A stretch of 64,000 nt of DNA, from NCBI GenBank assembly GCA_001931875.2, contig MSJH02000745.1:62001-126000 (forward strand), in the 5' to 3' direction. Position numbers and translations under genes: made by a program. The notes under the pieces are model-generated. The model saw nothing but the letters and a program-made list of their open reading frames with translations. It had not been told where the DNA came from and searched no databases. This DNA is from Byssochlamys sp. IMV 00236 (Eukaryota > Ascomycota > Eurotiomycetes > Eurotiales > Thermoascaceae). Below are positions 53,726 to 64,000 of this stretch, piece after piece. Each line of letters opens with the position of its first letter. Positions within the stretch are counted from its first letter, which is position 1.

Positions 53726-54327
53726 GGATGCTAGATACTAGACTATTACATTTGATAATTCCTCCCTATAATAATATAGTTCCACCGCAAGGCCATACTG
53801 TATTCTTGAGTATGGTCTTTTTCCCCTTTCGCTCATAATACATTTCCGGAGTTGTACTGTCCTGGGGAATGAAGTGGACAATCGAATTAGGTACTTACCA
53901 ACTGACGCCAGTGAAAATGTAAAGGCCTCGATTTCCCGCATCGACTCCGATTCACCAGCTATTCAGTACTCGTAAATTTATTCGCATTGACTTGCGACTA
54001 TCTAGACGCGTGGCCAAGGGTCGGCAAGCGCAGCTCTTCATTTAACCTGGAGCCACGTGACGCGAAACAGCCAAGACGAACTGGACTCGACGCCGATCAA
54101 GATAGCTTTAACAATCAACACCCAAATGGCGTTCGACATATTCAAGATGTCGGTGGGAGTCCAGGCCAGATGCTGAAGGTCCCGATGGCAACAGCTGTCT
54201 TGCTTCCATGCTCATCAATACGCGCACTTATCTCCTCTCCCAAACTCGACGCAGTACTGCCTCTCCGAAGTCTGATTCACTAACAGGCCGGCACGGTCAC
54301 TCTGAATCTACACATCAGACTACAGAG
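53726..54327. other. Intergenic region, lipid-kinase-like gene to Rog1-like gene
   Basis: 602 bp in tandem. It contains a 16-residue ATG frame (54126-54176, beginning MAFDIFKMSVG) and an ATG at 54208 that is in frame with the next gene. No separate gene is supported. Confidence 0.4.
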
Positions 54328-57300
54328 ATGTTATTGGTATATCAGGCAGGTAGTGTCCATGTTGGCGAGGCTGTTCGGTTCGTTAATAGGGAATTTCTAT
54401 TTTGTTTATCTAGTTGTTCTGGTCAAGATCTAATCTAAACATGTACGAATAGATACACGTTGACATACACACCGGCCGCAGACCCAATACTTCCAACGCC
54501 GTCGGAGCTGCATGTTAGGATTAAGAACACATCAGCCCTTCCTCTCCGCGCTGCCTATCTCCATGGTCCATATACTCTCTATACTGCGTGTTACCCGTCT
54601 TCTTTCAATCCAGACCACAAACACAAATTAGAAGATGGGCTGCCACAATTCGAACCAAATCTCAGGGCAGGTGGGAGCTGGGATGCCGTCATCCCTATAC
54701 CTGAGCGTATTCGGCAAACTCCAGAAACAGCCCTATCCATCGATCCCGAAATAGCAGCTGGAAGCGTTACTTGGGTCATTGAGATTGTATCACAAGTGAT
54801 ATTCTCCACGACAGCATCTGTTCACTTTGAGCTCTTAGTCGGCCGCGATGAAAAGTCACTGAATTTGGGCTCGGGCTCTCGGAGCGGAGGCTCTGGGAAT
54901 GTGCCCCCTCCGGCGCAACTCCATGATCACTGGAAGCCAGGAGTCAAGCACCACCAATCTGCTGCCAATACTAGAAAGGGAGTAAATTCCAAGTCTATTA
55001 CTTTGGTGGTCGATGATACTTCGAGCCTTTGGAATACGCCCGCATTTCCATCTTGGGAAGAGAAACAGTACCTTGGAAAGGAGGCAGACACTCGCCAAAC
55101 CTCTGGAGAGACGCAAAGCGATTCAGATACAAAAGGCAGAAGCTCGAAACAGGCCGGAAGCGAAGGGAAAAGAAAGAAACGGCGTATCCACTTTGTGGTT
55201 TTGACTCATGGCCTTCATAGCAACCTTGGCGCCGATATGCTATATCTAAAGGAAAGCATCGATGCCGCTTCTAAGGCAGCGAGGAAGCAGGCAAGGGAAG
55301 AACGCGATCGCCGAAAACAAGAGGAACCGGACAACACGGCTGGCGACGACGGCGCCGAAAGTGATGACGAGCAGGTTATTGTCCGCGGCTTTCCCGGGAA
55401 TGCTGTACGCACTGAGCGAGGTATACAGTATCTAGGGAAACGACTCGCAAAATATGTCCTTTTGATGACTTACCCTGATCAACCGTACCTGCCCACCAAG
55501 AAACCCAAGAAGTCTCTTTCTCGGTCATTGACTGGTTTGAAGAGCCCGACTGGATCAACTGCCCAGAACCCTCTTGCAGAGTCCTCCGAACTTGGCGACA
55601 AGAACACTCCAGACTACGCTTATGAGATTACCAGCATCAGCTTCATTGGTCATTCCCTAGGTGGCCTTATACAGACATATGCAATTGCCTACATCCGGAA
55701 ATATTCTCCCGAATTTTTTGATCGGATAAAGCCTATAAACTTCATTGCTTTAGCAACGCCCTTTCTTGGTTTGAGCAACGAAAATCCAGTGTATGTGCGG
55801 TTTGCCCTTGACTTTGGTCTGGTTGGCCGCACGGGTCAAGATCTCGGTCTCAGTTGGACTGCCCCCAAAGTGAGAAGTGGCTGGGGAGCAGTGATTGGTG
55901 GCCTGGGGAACGAGTCTAAGAAGGCAGAGAAACAGTCAGATCCGGGATCCAAACCACTGTTGAGGATACTCCCAAGTGGTCCAGCTCACCAGGTACTTCT
56001 TAAGTTCCGCAACCGGACAGTCTATTCTAATGTCGTCAATGATGGGATTGTTCCTTTGCGAACATCGTGTCTCCTTTTCCTAGACTGGAGGGGCTTGGAT
56101 AGGGTGGAAAAGGCGAGAAGGGAGAACGGACTCGTTGGGACTATGGCTGAATGGGGTTGGGCAGAGTTAACCGGAGCAAATTCCAACACTGTCAAGACTG
56201 CCCGAACCCTGACGGATTTGAGTCTAGGCCCTGCAGCTGAAGCACAACAAAGCAGCTCATCGCAGATGGAGTCAGCAGCCACAACGGGCAAAGCAAAGGA
56301 TGACAGTCCTGGTGCAGACGAGATGTTGTCTCCTGCCCCGAGACAGTTCCTCAAGCACTCGGTGCAGACGGGCAATACCGATTTGGTCAAGTCTAAAGAA
56401 AACTCGCATTCGACACCTGCAACGCCTGCGACACCTACCAGTCCACTTGGCAATTTGTTGTCGATGCTGCGGCCAAAACAGTCGAAAGATTCGAGCAACA
56501 GCAAAGATGCTAGGATCTACAAGCGAAGCCAAACGATGAATATATCTAGTGAGCATACCGACACGTCCTCATCAGATGTGCCGCAGTCCGAGCAGCCGCG
56601 TCCTGGACCAGTCCGTGGAGACTCCTTATACGATGACGATGTATATGCGCCGCCCAAGACTACGTTTTTTGAATCTGCCGGCGACCTTCTGAAGCCGCCT
56701 CTTCCAACAACGGAGTTTCTCATCGACCCGGCTGCACGACCTCGCACAATATTCCATGATCGCGTGTACCATCCCGAGGATATTCCTCCCCCGTCTCCTG
56801 TAAAACGCCGTACCATTTTCAGCTCTTCTCATAATGCGCAGCCTGGGTCCAACTCAGGAACATCTCAGTCACTGGATCATCACGACCAGCAACACACCGA
56901 AGGCTCTATGAGTGGCATGAAAGTTGAGGAGAAGATTGCCAGGGCATATCACCGTGACTTGTCCTGGCGAAAGGTCTTGGTGCGTTTGGAACCGGATGCC
57001 CACAACAATATTATCGTGCGTCGAATGTTCGCAAATGCGTACGGCTGGCCAGTAGTGAAGCATCTTGTCGACACTCATTTTGCCTACACTCTTACTGCCG
57101 AAACTGATGATGCGCTCGAGCCGAGTGTTGAAAGAGCAAAGCCCGTCAACGAATCAGCATCTAATTCTGGCGAGGAGGTAGAAGGCCAAACTGAAGTTCC
57201 GAACATCGAAGCAATCGAACAGAGTAAAAACGCTCCGAGCAATGATAGAAGTCACCCTTCAGAGCTACAAAGCACTTCGTTCTCCGAAGATCCGCAGAAG

Positions 57301-57504
57301 ACGGTTCCAGTCCCCGAGCCTGCCGTTGGCCATGCAGATGCACATGATAAAAATTCGAATCTATCGAATCTCCCAAGACAGGATTCAGCAAGATGGGATG
57401 ACCACCTTTCCGGTGACGATAATGAAGAAACTCTTTCTGAAGCTGAAAGCAGTGATGGGAGCTATCATGACGATCTGAATCATTATAGACAGCGGACTGT
57501 CTAG
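54328..57504 (+). CDS. DUF676 serine lipase/esterase, Rog1-like
   Basis: Alpha/beta-hydrolase of the DUF676 family; yeast relatives Rog1/YDL109c include a monoacylglycerol lipase. Exons 54328..54377 and 54453..57504; the 75-bp intron (donor GTTCGT, acceptor AATAG) gives VGEAVR-YTLTYTPAADPILPTPS; 1033 residues. The N-terminal ~190 residues form a family-specific beta-rich domain. The hydrolase starts at about 262 (HFVVLTHGLHSNLGADM), the nucleophile is in FIGHSLGGLIQTY (about 417), and later come LATPFLGLSNENP and NVVNDGIVPLRTS (about 543), probably carrying the Asp. The C-terminal ~450 residues are disordered except for KIARAYHRDLSWRKVLVRLEPDAHNNIIVRR, a conserved block likely holding the His. 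An ATG 40 codons upstream (54208) is in frame, but conserved sequence begins at MLLVYQAG. Confidence 0.87.
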
Positions 57505-58056
57505 GACTGACAATGTCCACGGTTCCAACCTAACTCTTAGCGTTTACAGAAGATCTTTACATGGCCATTCATTGGTAGATAGATAGGGTATCATGCCTGT
57601 ATATAATGTAGTTAATAGTGTTGTTAATATGATAGAATGCATTTCAGTGGCACAACAGTAGAAATTCTAGATTGACATGGATTGTGTCGCATAACTCTCT
57701 CTCTGAACCTTGAAGAGAGGTATTTGAAAGTGTAGACCACACAATAATGCCGTGACCTGAGAGCAAATCTACAATACACGATGGAGATTTATTGAGAACG
57801 GTTAGAACCGACAGGTTTTACTAAACCATAGTAATCACATTTTGCATGACCCGGGGGGTCAATATCAGCCGAAAACTATCCGCCACTGCCCAGAGATTCA
57901 AGAGAAAACACATAATTTTTTTGAATATTCATTTCGAAGAGTGCTAAATCCCGTAGTGCCATTCCATCAATACACACACTAGTTATCTCTCTAATGGGAT
58001 CAGGAAGTATATCGGTGGCAGATCACAAGGGACTAGTCGTCCAGTCATAGCTGAAT
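57505..58056. other. Convergent 3' region with a Pumilio-type motif
   Basis: 552 bp between the Rog1-like gene and rps1. TGTATATA (57598-57605) in the Rog1-like 3' UTR fits UGUANAUA. No gene is seen. Confidence 0.45.
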
Positions 58057-59058
58057 TTAAACACTCTCAAGAACGGTCTCCTTGAATTCTCTCTCGACCT
58101 TCTGGCCCTTGTCGTCAGTCGTAGATTCACCGTGCAGGTTCAGCAGAGCACCGAGGTCGAACTTGGGCTGCTTGAGGAGCTTGACCTTGCGGATGTGGAC
58201 CTAAAAAGAAAGCAGAGTCAGTTTACAATCGATCACTCAGAAAGACTCCATGCAAGTACTAACATTCTGCAGGGGGTAGATTCCCTGGGTGGACTTCTCG
58301 ATCTCGCGACCGATGACCTCGGGGATGAGCTTGGTGGTAAGCTGGGAGAGGGTGCAGCTAGCAGCCTCACGCTGGATGATCTCCAGCATCTTCTTGCGGA
58401 TAGCCCGGATCTGAGACGAGCGAGCGTAGGTGGTCTTCTTGATCTGGTTGGGGCGTCTCTTGGTGAAGGCAATGGCGAACAGTCGGATCAAGTAGTCATC
58501 GGTGGTCTTGACGGTGACGTTGGCCTCGATCAGGGACTGCCACTTGCGGACCAAGGAGCGCAGCTTGTCGGATGTGAAGTCCAGACCGTGGAAGTTGGTC
58601 AGACAGTTCTTTCCCTGGATCTCGTCCACACGGAGCTTAACCTTGCGGAAAGCGTGGTCCTCGTCGTTCTGGAGATCGGCAAGGGAGACCTCGAAGATTC
58701 GGCCCTTCAGGGAGTCGTTGGCGTTCTTAAGACCGCTGGTACGGTTGACGAGGGTCTTTCCAACATCGCGAATCTGGAAAGTGGACGGAGCCTGCATGTT
58801 GTTAGAGGTATGATAGCGGAGAAAATGTCGAAAATGAGATGTACCTTAACGGAGTACTCGTCCTTTCTCGAGAAGGGGTCGACGGTGCGCTTCTTGAGAC
58901 CCTTCTTGCCCTTGGAAAGGCGCTTGTTCCTATAGAAATCAGCAACGCGTTCAGTTCACGCACGCTAGTCGATCAATCAAATAGATGTTTAAAGTTGCTG
59001 TGAAAAGCGATAACTGGAGATTGGAGGGGGACGATTGTGCTCACTTTCCGACAGCCAT
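58057..59058 (-). CDS. rps1: 40S ribosomal protein S1 (S3a/eS1)
   Basis: Structural protein of the cytosolic small ribosomal subunit. Exons on the minus strand are 59058..59045, 58929..58845, 58791..58264 and 58200..58057; introns of 115, 53 and 63 bp; 256 residues, the family length. Splicing gives [39 protein letters not shown] and [25 protein letters not shown]. Landmarks [22 protein letters not shown] and [21 protein letters not shown] are intact. Intron 1, after only 14 coding bases, is the longest coding intron in the window, as is common in fungal ribosomal protein genes where it may help expression. Codon use is strongly biased, consistent with high expression. Confidence 0.97.
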
Positions 59059-59751
59059 ATTTGCGACTCGAGTCTATCTTACCACGTCGAAAGACAGACA
59101 ATTGTCACCACAAGCGCTGGGTGGTTGATGTCGGTCGGTTCGAGTCGATTCAGCGGATGCGAGATTGAAAACGAAATCCCACACAAAAGTCGGCTAAGCG
59201 AGGCGGCGGCCCTAAACCGACAACCTTATTACCTAAGCCCCGTGTTGCCACGTGACGCATAACCACCTCTGCGGGCAAGGAGCATTGCGTATTGGTAATT
59301 ACGGCTGAACGCCCTTAATAGATTACGGAGGCAACTGCCCTAGTGTATTGACATTACTCCCCGCCTATGGCTAGCCAGGCCCAAGCTAAGTAGTACTAGC
59401 AGTAACTATCATCACTACTACTACTTATCTACCTGCGAAACTGTTCACTGCTTGCTCAACCGCAGCCAGCTTCTATGCGCTGAGAGACTATTTGCCTGGT
59501 GGAATCGCCTGGCAGTGGCTTCAAGTTACTACTCAAACGATCTTTCTCTCCGACTCTCCCCGTCTTCCCCCCCTCTTCCGTTTCGCCTTATCTGCAACTG
59601 CGCTCGAGTCCGTGAATTTGCGCCGCTCCTGGAGAGCAGCTCATTCGCGATCAACTTCTCCGGAATACTAGCTTCGAACCGACTAGCTCCGATCGGCGCA
59701 TAGGTACCTTGTTAAAAGGGCTATACTGCCCTTAGCCAGAGAAACTACAAG
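59059..59751. promoter_or_regulatory. Divergent promoter region, rps1 and elf1
   Basis: 693 bp between starts. Pyrimidine-rich sequence lies near 59540-59590 on the elf1 side. An 83-codon plus-strand frame (59452-59703) ends before elf1 and has no recognisable content. Confidence 0.4.
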
Positions 59752-60293
59752 ATGGTATTTGACTACTACCACTGGAGACCTTCACGCTTTAGTCCTTCAC
59801 TGACGTATGGTCGCATAAACACAGGGTAAAAGAAAGAAGTCGAGTCGCCAGCCGCAGGGACCCAAGAAGGTGCGTCGCAAGGAATCCATATTGTCATCAC
59901 GTTGGCCGTGCTAAGATTGGACCAGAGAGAACCACTCCCAACAACATTTTCATGTCTGTTTTGCAACCACGAGAACTCTGTAATAGTGAAACTGGACAAA
60001 AAGTTGGGTCTGGGTAACTTATCCTGCAAAGTCTGCGGTCAGCGCTTCCAGACGGGCATCAACTGTGAGTACTTGCAGATCGTATGTTGTTGATTCTATA
60101 ATAACGGATTACTACAGACCTCTCTGCCGCTGTCGATGTCTATTCGGACTGGGTCGATGCTTGTGATGCTGTCGCAAAGAACGCTGCCGATAATTATGAA
60201 GATAGTGCTTCCCGTGGAGCACAGCTCCGCAGGTCACCTCCTTCTCCAGATCAACTAGCCAATTCTAGAGACTACGATGAGGATGATTATTGA
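59752..60293 (+). CDS. elf1: Transcription elongation factor Elf1 homolog
   Basis: Small zinc-binding factor that travels with elongating RNA polymerase II and helps it pass nucleosomes. Exons 59752..59754, 59825..59869, 59926..60064 and 60118..60293; introns of 70, 56 and 53 bp; 120 residues. Spliced protein starts [20 protein letters not shown], the conserved basic tail. The zinc ribbon is C26-x2-C29 and C50-x2-C53 ([21 protein letters not shown]), followed by [19 protein letters not shown]; the C-terminus is acidic (YDEDDY). Exon 1 consists of the ATG alone; the intron begins with the next base. Without these introns only a fragment of the zinc domain is open. Identification is secure. Confidence 0.95.
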
Positions 60294-60436
60294 AGGCATA
60301 ATAGGGCTATATTCAGAATTCTTGAAGTCGGAACTATGTGATTCTATTTGGTGGTTCACACCTGTTGAAAAGGCCCCTATGTTGCAAACCCACACCGTGC
60401 CTCATAGCCGCAATTCATATAGTTTCTTTGTATGGC
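60294..60436. other. Short convergent 3' region
   Basis: Only 143 bp between the elf1 and fur1 stops; the two 3' UTRs probably overlap. Confidence 0.4.
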
Positions 60437-61350
<914 letters not shown>

Positions 61351-62446
61351 GATGGAAGAAGATCTGTAGTGAACGAACGTAGCACAAATAGCCAATCCAG
61401 TTAGTATGATCTCAAGGCCCTTTCTGACTGGAGCGAGTTTCTAGGTAAAGCAAATGTTGAACTCGTCACGAGGGGCCTCTTTTGGTCGCGAGATCACAAC
61501 AGAGCTCCGTCTGCTCTGTGGCTCGAACAGAGGGCTTGATTGTAGAACGGTTGTCGCTAGCTCCAGAGCTCCGCCAGTGTGAGATAAAGGGTACAGAAGA
61601 ATGGGAAGACAAGAAGATAATTATGAATCATGCATGAACGTACCCGGGGATGGTCTACTGGGCAATTATGAGCGTGCGCCGTGAGTTGTACCGAAAACTC
61701 CAAGCCTGTTCTAGATAAGGGCTAAGTATTTAGCTAGCTTGGCGGGGCGAGGTTGGGGACAGACCGCCTTCCAGAAAAGAAGATCATCTAGCTGGTTGCG
61801 ACAAACTTGCGAGCCGCTAAGCAGAGTTACATTATGATTATTTGAGGATTGTAACTGCGATACAAGCTTCAGACGCTCTTATTATCTTAGCGTGAAATGA
61901 TCTCCACCCGCACGGCTTATATCATTCCAACTTGTCGCATTCTCGACTTCTCCAGACGACACATATTATTCTGAGCCATATCATCGCAGGAGATGTTGGT
62001 TGTCGTCGCAAGACAAGCCAAGACGTACTACCGGAGAAAGGCAACCTGATACTGTGATTTTTGCTGATAACCGCAATCGGAGGCCTGGGATAACTCAAAT
62101 TTCTGTAAGATGATTCTGTCGCAACCCGGCTATGCGCACGTTCTCCCCTCAAAGTGGGGAGCATCCATTACAGCAAGATAACCATAGCATCGTGTTCTAC
62201 TTACTATTTGAAGCCTATCTGTCAATTTTGTCTCAAGCATCCTGCGATTGGATTCTTGGTGGGATCTAGCTCGAGGGTTTTACAGTTTGGCTGATCCTTT
62301 AACATGTCAGGTTCTCATCTAGGGCGACCAGCCCTCACTTTCAGAGACTTCTTTGTCGCCAATGGCCACGATAATCCCGCGCAAATTCCATGTCTAATCT
62401 GCCTCTGAGACCATAGAGTGAATTGGCCACAGCCGGTGCCTACGAA
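61351..62446. promoter_or_regulatory. Divergent region between fur1 and the Wapl-like gene
   Basis: 1096 bp with no recognisable gene, repeat or RNA. An 80-codon minus-strand frame (61922-62164) has no domain features. Confidence 0.4.
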
Positions 62447-64000
62447 ATGTCGACGCGCAACCGCAGATTAGTGACATACGGCAAAGCTTCGAGATCGATC
62501 GCAAAGGGCACACCGGGCAGTATCTCTTCTAAGCATGTGCCTCTCGGTGCTGTTGAACCCACAGCTAGGCCTGAGACCTTTGCGCAGGGATATGGTAGTT
62601 CGGTGACTTCGCCAGAGACTTCCAATACAGAAACCAACGGTGTGTCTAGGGACGCGCGAGAGGCAGCCGCTCTCCGCGACACGCATGTCGACCGCCCAGC
62701 TGTTTCTAGCGACGATGAACAGCCTGCGAATGAGAATCCAAACAAACGCAGGAAACCCATATCAAACGGTCCCAGTCAACGAACACGTCATGCCAGCACG
62801 AAGAGCATTAGTGGTCATTCCCCCGTATCAGCAATAGGGCATGGAAGCGGTGACATTCGTGATGTATCCAGCTCACATGGTCCTTCATCAAATGTCGGCG
62901 CGCCACAAGGTGACAAACTGGAGAATGGAAACAATATGTTTTCTGGAAGACGTGACATTTCCCGGAAACGCTCAAACTCCTCTCGATCATCGGTTGCCCC
63001 TACCAGTCTGGGAAATGTTCAAAGCCCAGGGACTGGAAAGCTTGCGGGTGACTCTTCGTCTTCTGACGCCCACTCGGTTCCTAGGACGCGTCAGGTCCTG
63101 GCTTATTCAAGAAAAAATCGATCGATCGCCAGGTCCTTGGCACAACCTCTCACCGATAAGACCCCGGAAAAGTATACTCAATCAAATCCTGCGAGTTCAG
63201 ATAATATATCGACAAATGACGGTGAGCAAGTTAAACCGAATTCACCCAGGGTAGATACGCCGGGCAGAAAGAGGCTTGTGGATTCCTTGAGCGCTCAAGG
63301 AAGACCGGAAAGATCCCCTCCGCAGCCCTCTGATATTGATGGTGACTCGAAAGCGATGTCCTCTAACGACCCTTTCACGACTCCGGCCCCTACTGGACAA
63401 TCGATCCGTTTGGCCGCTTCTCAATCTAGTGGATCTAAGGTTACATACGCGCGCCAGAGATCCTTTCTAAGTGAACTAGGCTCTTCTGATGATGCTGGGC
63501 CTCGAGACCTATCAGAACTTCTATCCTCATCGCGCATGCAACTGCAACCTCAAGTCAGCTCTGCAACTACGATTTCCTCGCTTATAGACGACGAGGAAAG
63601 TAATCGTGCCAGCTCAGTTCGCAGTATTCACGAGCTGAGACGGGCAGGTCGTACTGCTCATTTTCAAGCGACCGTCAATTCCATGTTGGAAGACATAGAA
63701 GATGCGTCTCTGTCAATGTCTAGCCGGCGAAGCGCCCTTCTACAACTCTGCAGAAAACTCAGTGATCATCAATTTGCACTACAGTTTCTTGAGCATGGAT
63801 TCGACAGACGGCTCGCTAGTTGTATCTCCGATCAACTCGATGTCACCTGCTCATATCTGGCGCTCTGTGCTTATGCACTAATCCTCTCGAACGGCCCACC
63901 ATCCCCTGATGTCTTGCTGTCATTCTGGCCCCAGGTCTTGCAGTTATCCCCAGCTCTTCTTGAATTAGAGGATGATGTCCTCGTGATGTCTAAGCAGAAG
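62447..64000 (+). CDS. wpl1: Wapl-like cohesin-release regulator, 3' end outside window
   Basis: The frame is open from ATG 62447 to the last base (518 codons, no stop, no intron needed). The first ~330 residues are Ser/Thr/Pro/Arg-rich and disordered, starting MSTRNRRLVTYGKASRS. The folded part begins with SKVTYARQRSFLSELG (about 328) and continues with SSVRSIHELRRAGRTAHFQATVNSMLEDIED and RRSALLQLCRKLSDHQFALQFLEHGFDRRL, which resembles the start of the helical Wapl domain of fungal Rad61/Wpl1. Wapl with Pds5 opens the cohesin ring to release it from DNA. The domain is cut off, so the call rests on its N-terminal part. Confidence 0.72.
   Translation, partial: MSTRNRRLVTYGKASRSIAKGTPGSISSKHVPLGAVEPTARPETFAQGYGSSVTSPETSNTETNGVSRDAREAAALRDTHVDRPAVSSDDEQPANENPNKRRKPISNGPSQRTRHASTKSISGHSPVSAIGHGSGDIRDVSSSHGPSSNVGAPQGDKLENGNNMFSGRRDISRKRSNSSRSSVAPTSLGNVQSPGTGKLAGDSSSSDAHSVPRTRQVLAYSRKNRSIARSLAQPLTDKTPEKYTQSNPASSDNISTNDGEQVKPNSPRVDTPGRKRLVDSLSAQGRPERSPPQPSDIDGDSKAMSSNDPFTTPAPTGQSIRLAASQSSGSKVTYARQRSFLSELGSSDDAGPRDLSELLSSSRMQLQPQVSSATTISSLIDDEESNRASSVRSIHELRRAGRTAHFQATVNSMLEDIEDASLSMSSRRSALLQLCRKLSDHQFALQFLEHGFDRRLASCISDQLDVTCSYLALCAYALILSNGPPSPDVLLSFWPQVLQLSPALLELEDDVLVMSKQK

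Noticed and set aside
54208..54327. Upstream in-frame ATG for the Rog1-like lipase
   Set aside because: The added 40 residues are polar and unlike the family; conserved sequence starts at MLLVYQAG (54328).

Overview
This is 64 kb of nuclear DNA from a filamentous ascomycete, most likely Eurotiales and Aspergillus-like. The evidence is small spliceosomal introns (37 coding introns resolved here, 47-115 bp, mostly GTRNGY donors with CTAAC/CTGAC branch sites), short intergenic gaps, genes on both strands, a divergent fatty acid synthase alpha/beta pair, and strongly Eurotiomycete-like proteins. I place 22 protein genes, two cut by the window edges. I see no tRNA, rRNA, transposon, CRISPR array or prokaryotic-type element. 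One 20-base N run (4583-4602) lies inside a coding exon.

Layout. 1-1776 (-): secreted metallophosphoesterase/5'-nucleotidase-like protein (3' end outside). 2351-3674 (+): pyruvate dehydrogenase E1 beta. 4247-4966 (-): C2H2 zinc-finger protein. 5728-6811 (+): Mcp1-like mitochondrial membrane protein. 7218-9590 (+): tRNA dimethyltransferase Trm1. 10082-12100 (-): amino-acid permease. 13355-19053 (-) and 20765-27109 (+): FAS alpha and beta, sharing a 1.7 kb divergent promoter. 27946-30295 (-): TFIIF alpha. 31147-34128 (+): Cid1-type nucleotidyltransferase. 34880-36262 (-): Hgh1. 37180-38203 (+): inositol monophosphatase-family protein. 39211-40865 (+): RBR ubiquitin ligase. 41211-43267 (+): asteroid/XPG-type nuclease. 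43470-46842 (-): Utp21. 47821-51718 (+): Vip1/PPIP5K. 52322-53725 (+): lipid-kinase-like protein. 54328-57504 (+): Rog1-like lipase. 58057-59058 (-): ribosomal protein S1. 59752-60293 (+): Elf1. 60437-61350 (-): uracil phosphoribosyltransferase. 62447-64000 (+): Wapl-like cohesin regulator (3' end outside).

Function. Nearly everything is conserved housekeeping: acetyl-CoA supply and fatty acid synthesis, transcription (TFIIF, Elf1), ribosome production and translation (Utp21, S1, Hgh1, Trm1), inositol phosphate and lipid metabolism, ubiquitylation and cohesin control. Apart from the FAS pair the neighbours do not form a pathway cluster. I found no convincing undescribed system. The points worth a second look are at the level of gene architecture and regulation: repeated elements and a possible leader intron in the FAS promoter, abutting Puf-type sites behind the Mcp1 gene, a likely dual-start Trm1, an Elf1 first exon that holds only the start codon, and an in-frame stop-free intron in the zinc-finger gene.
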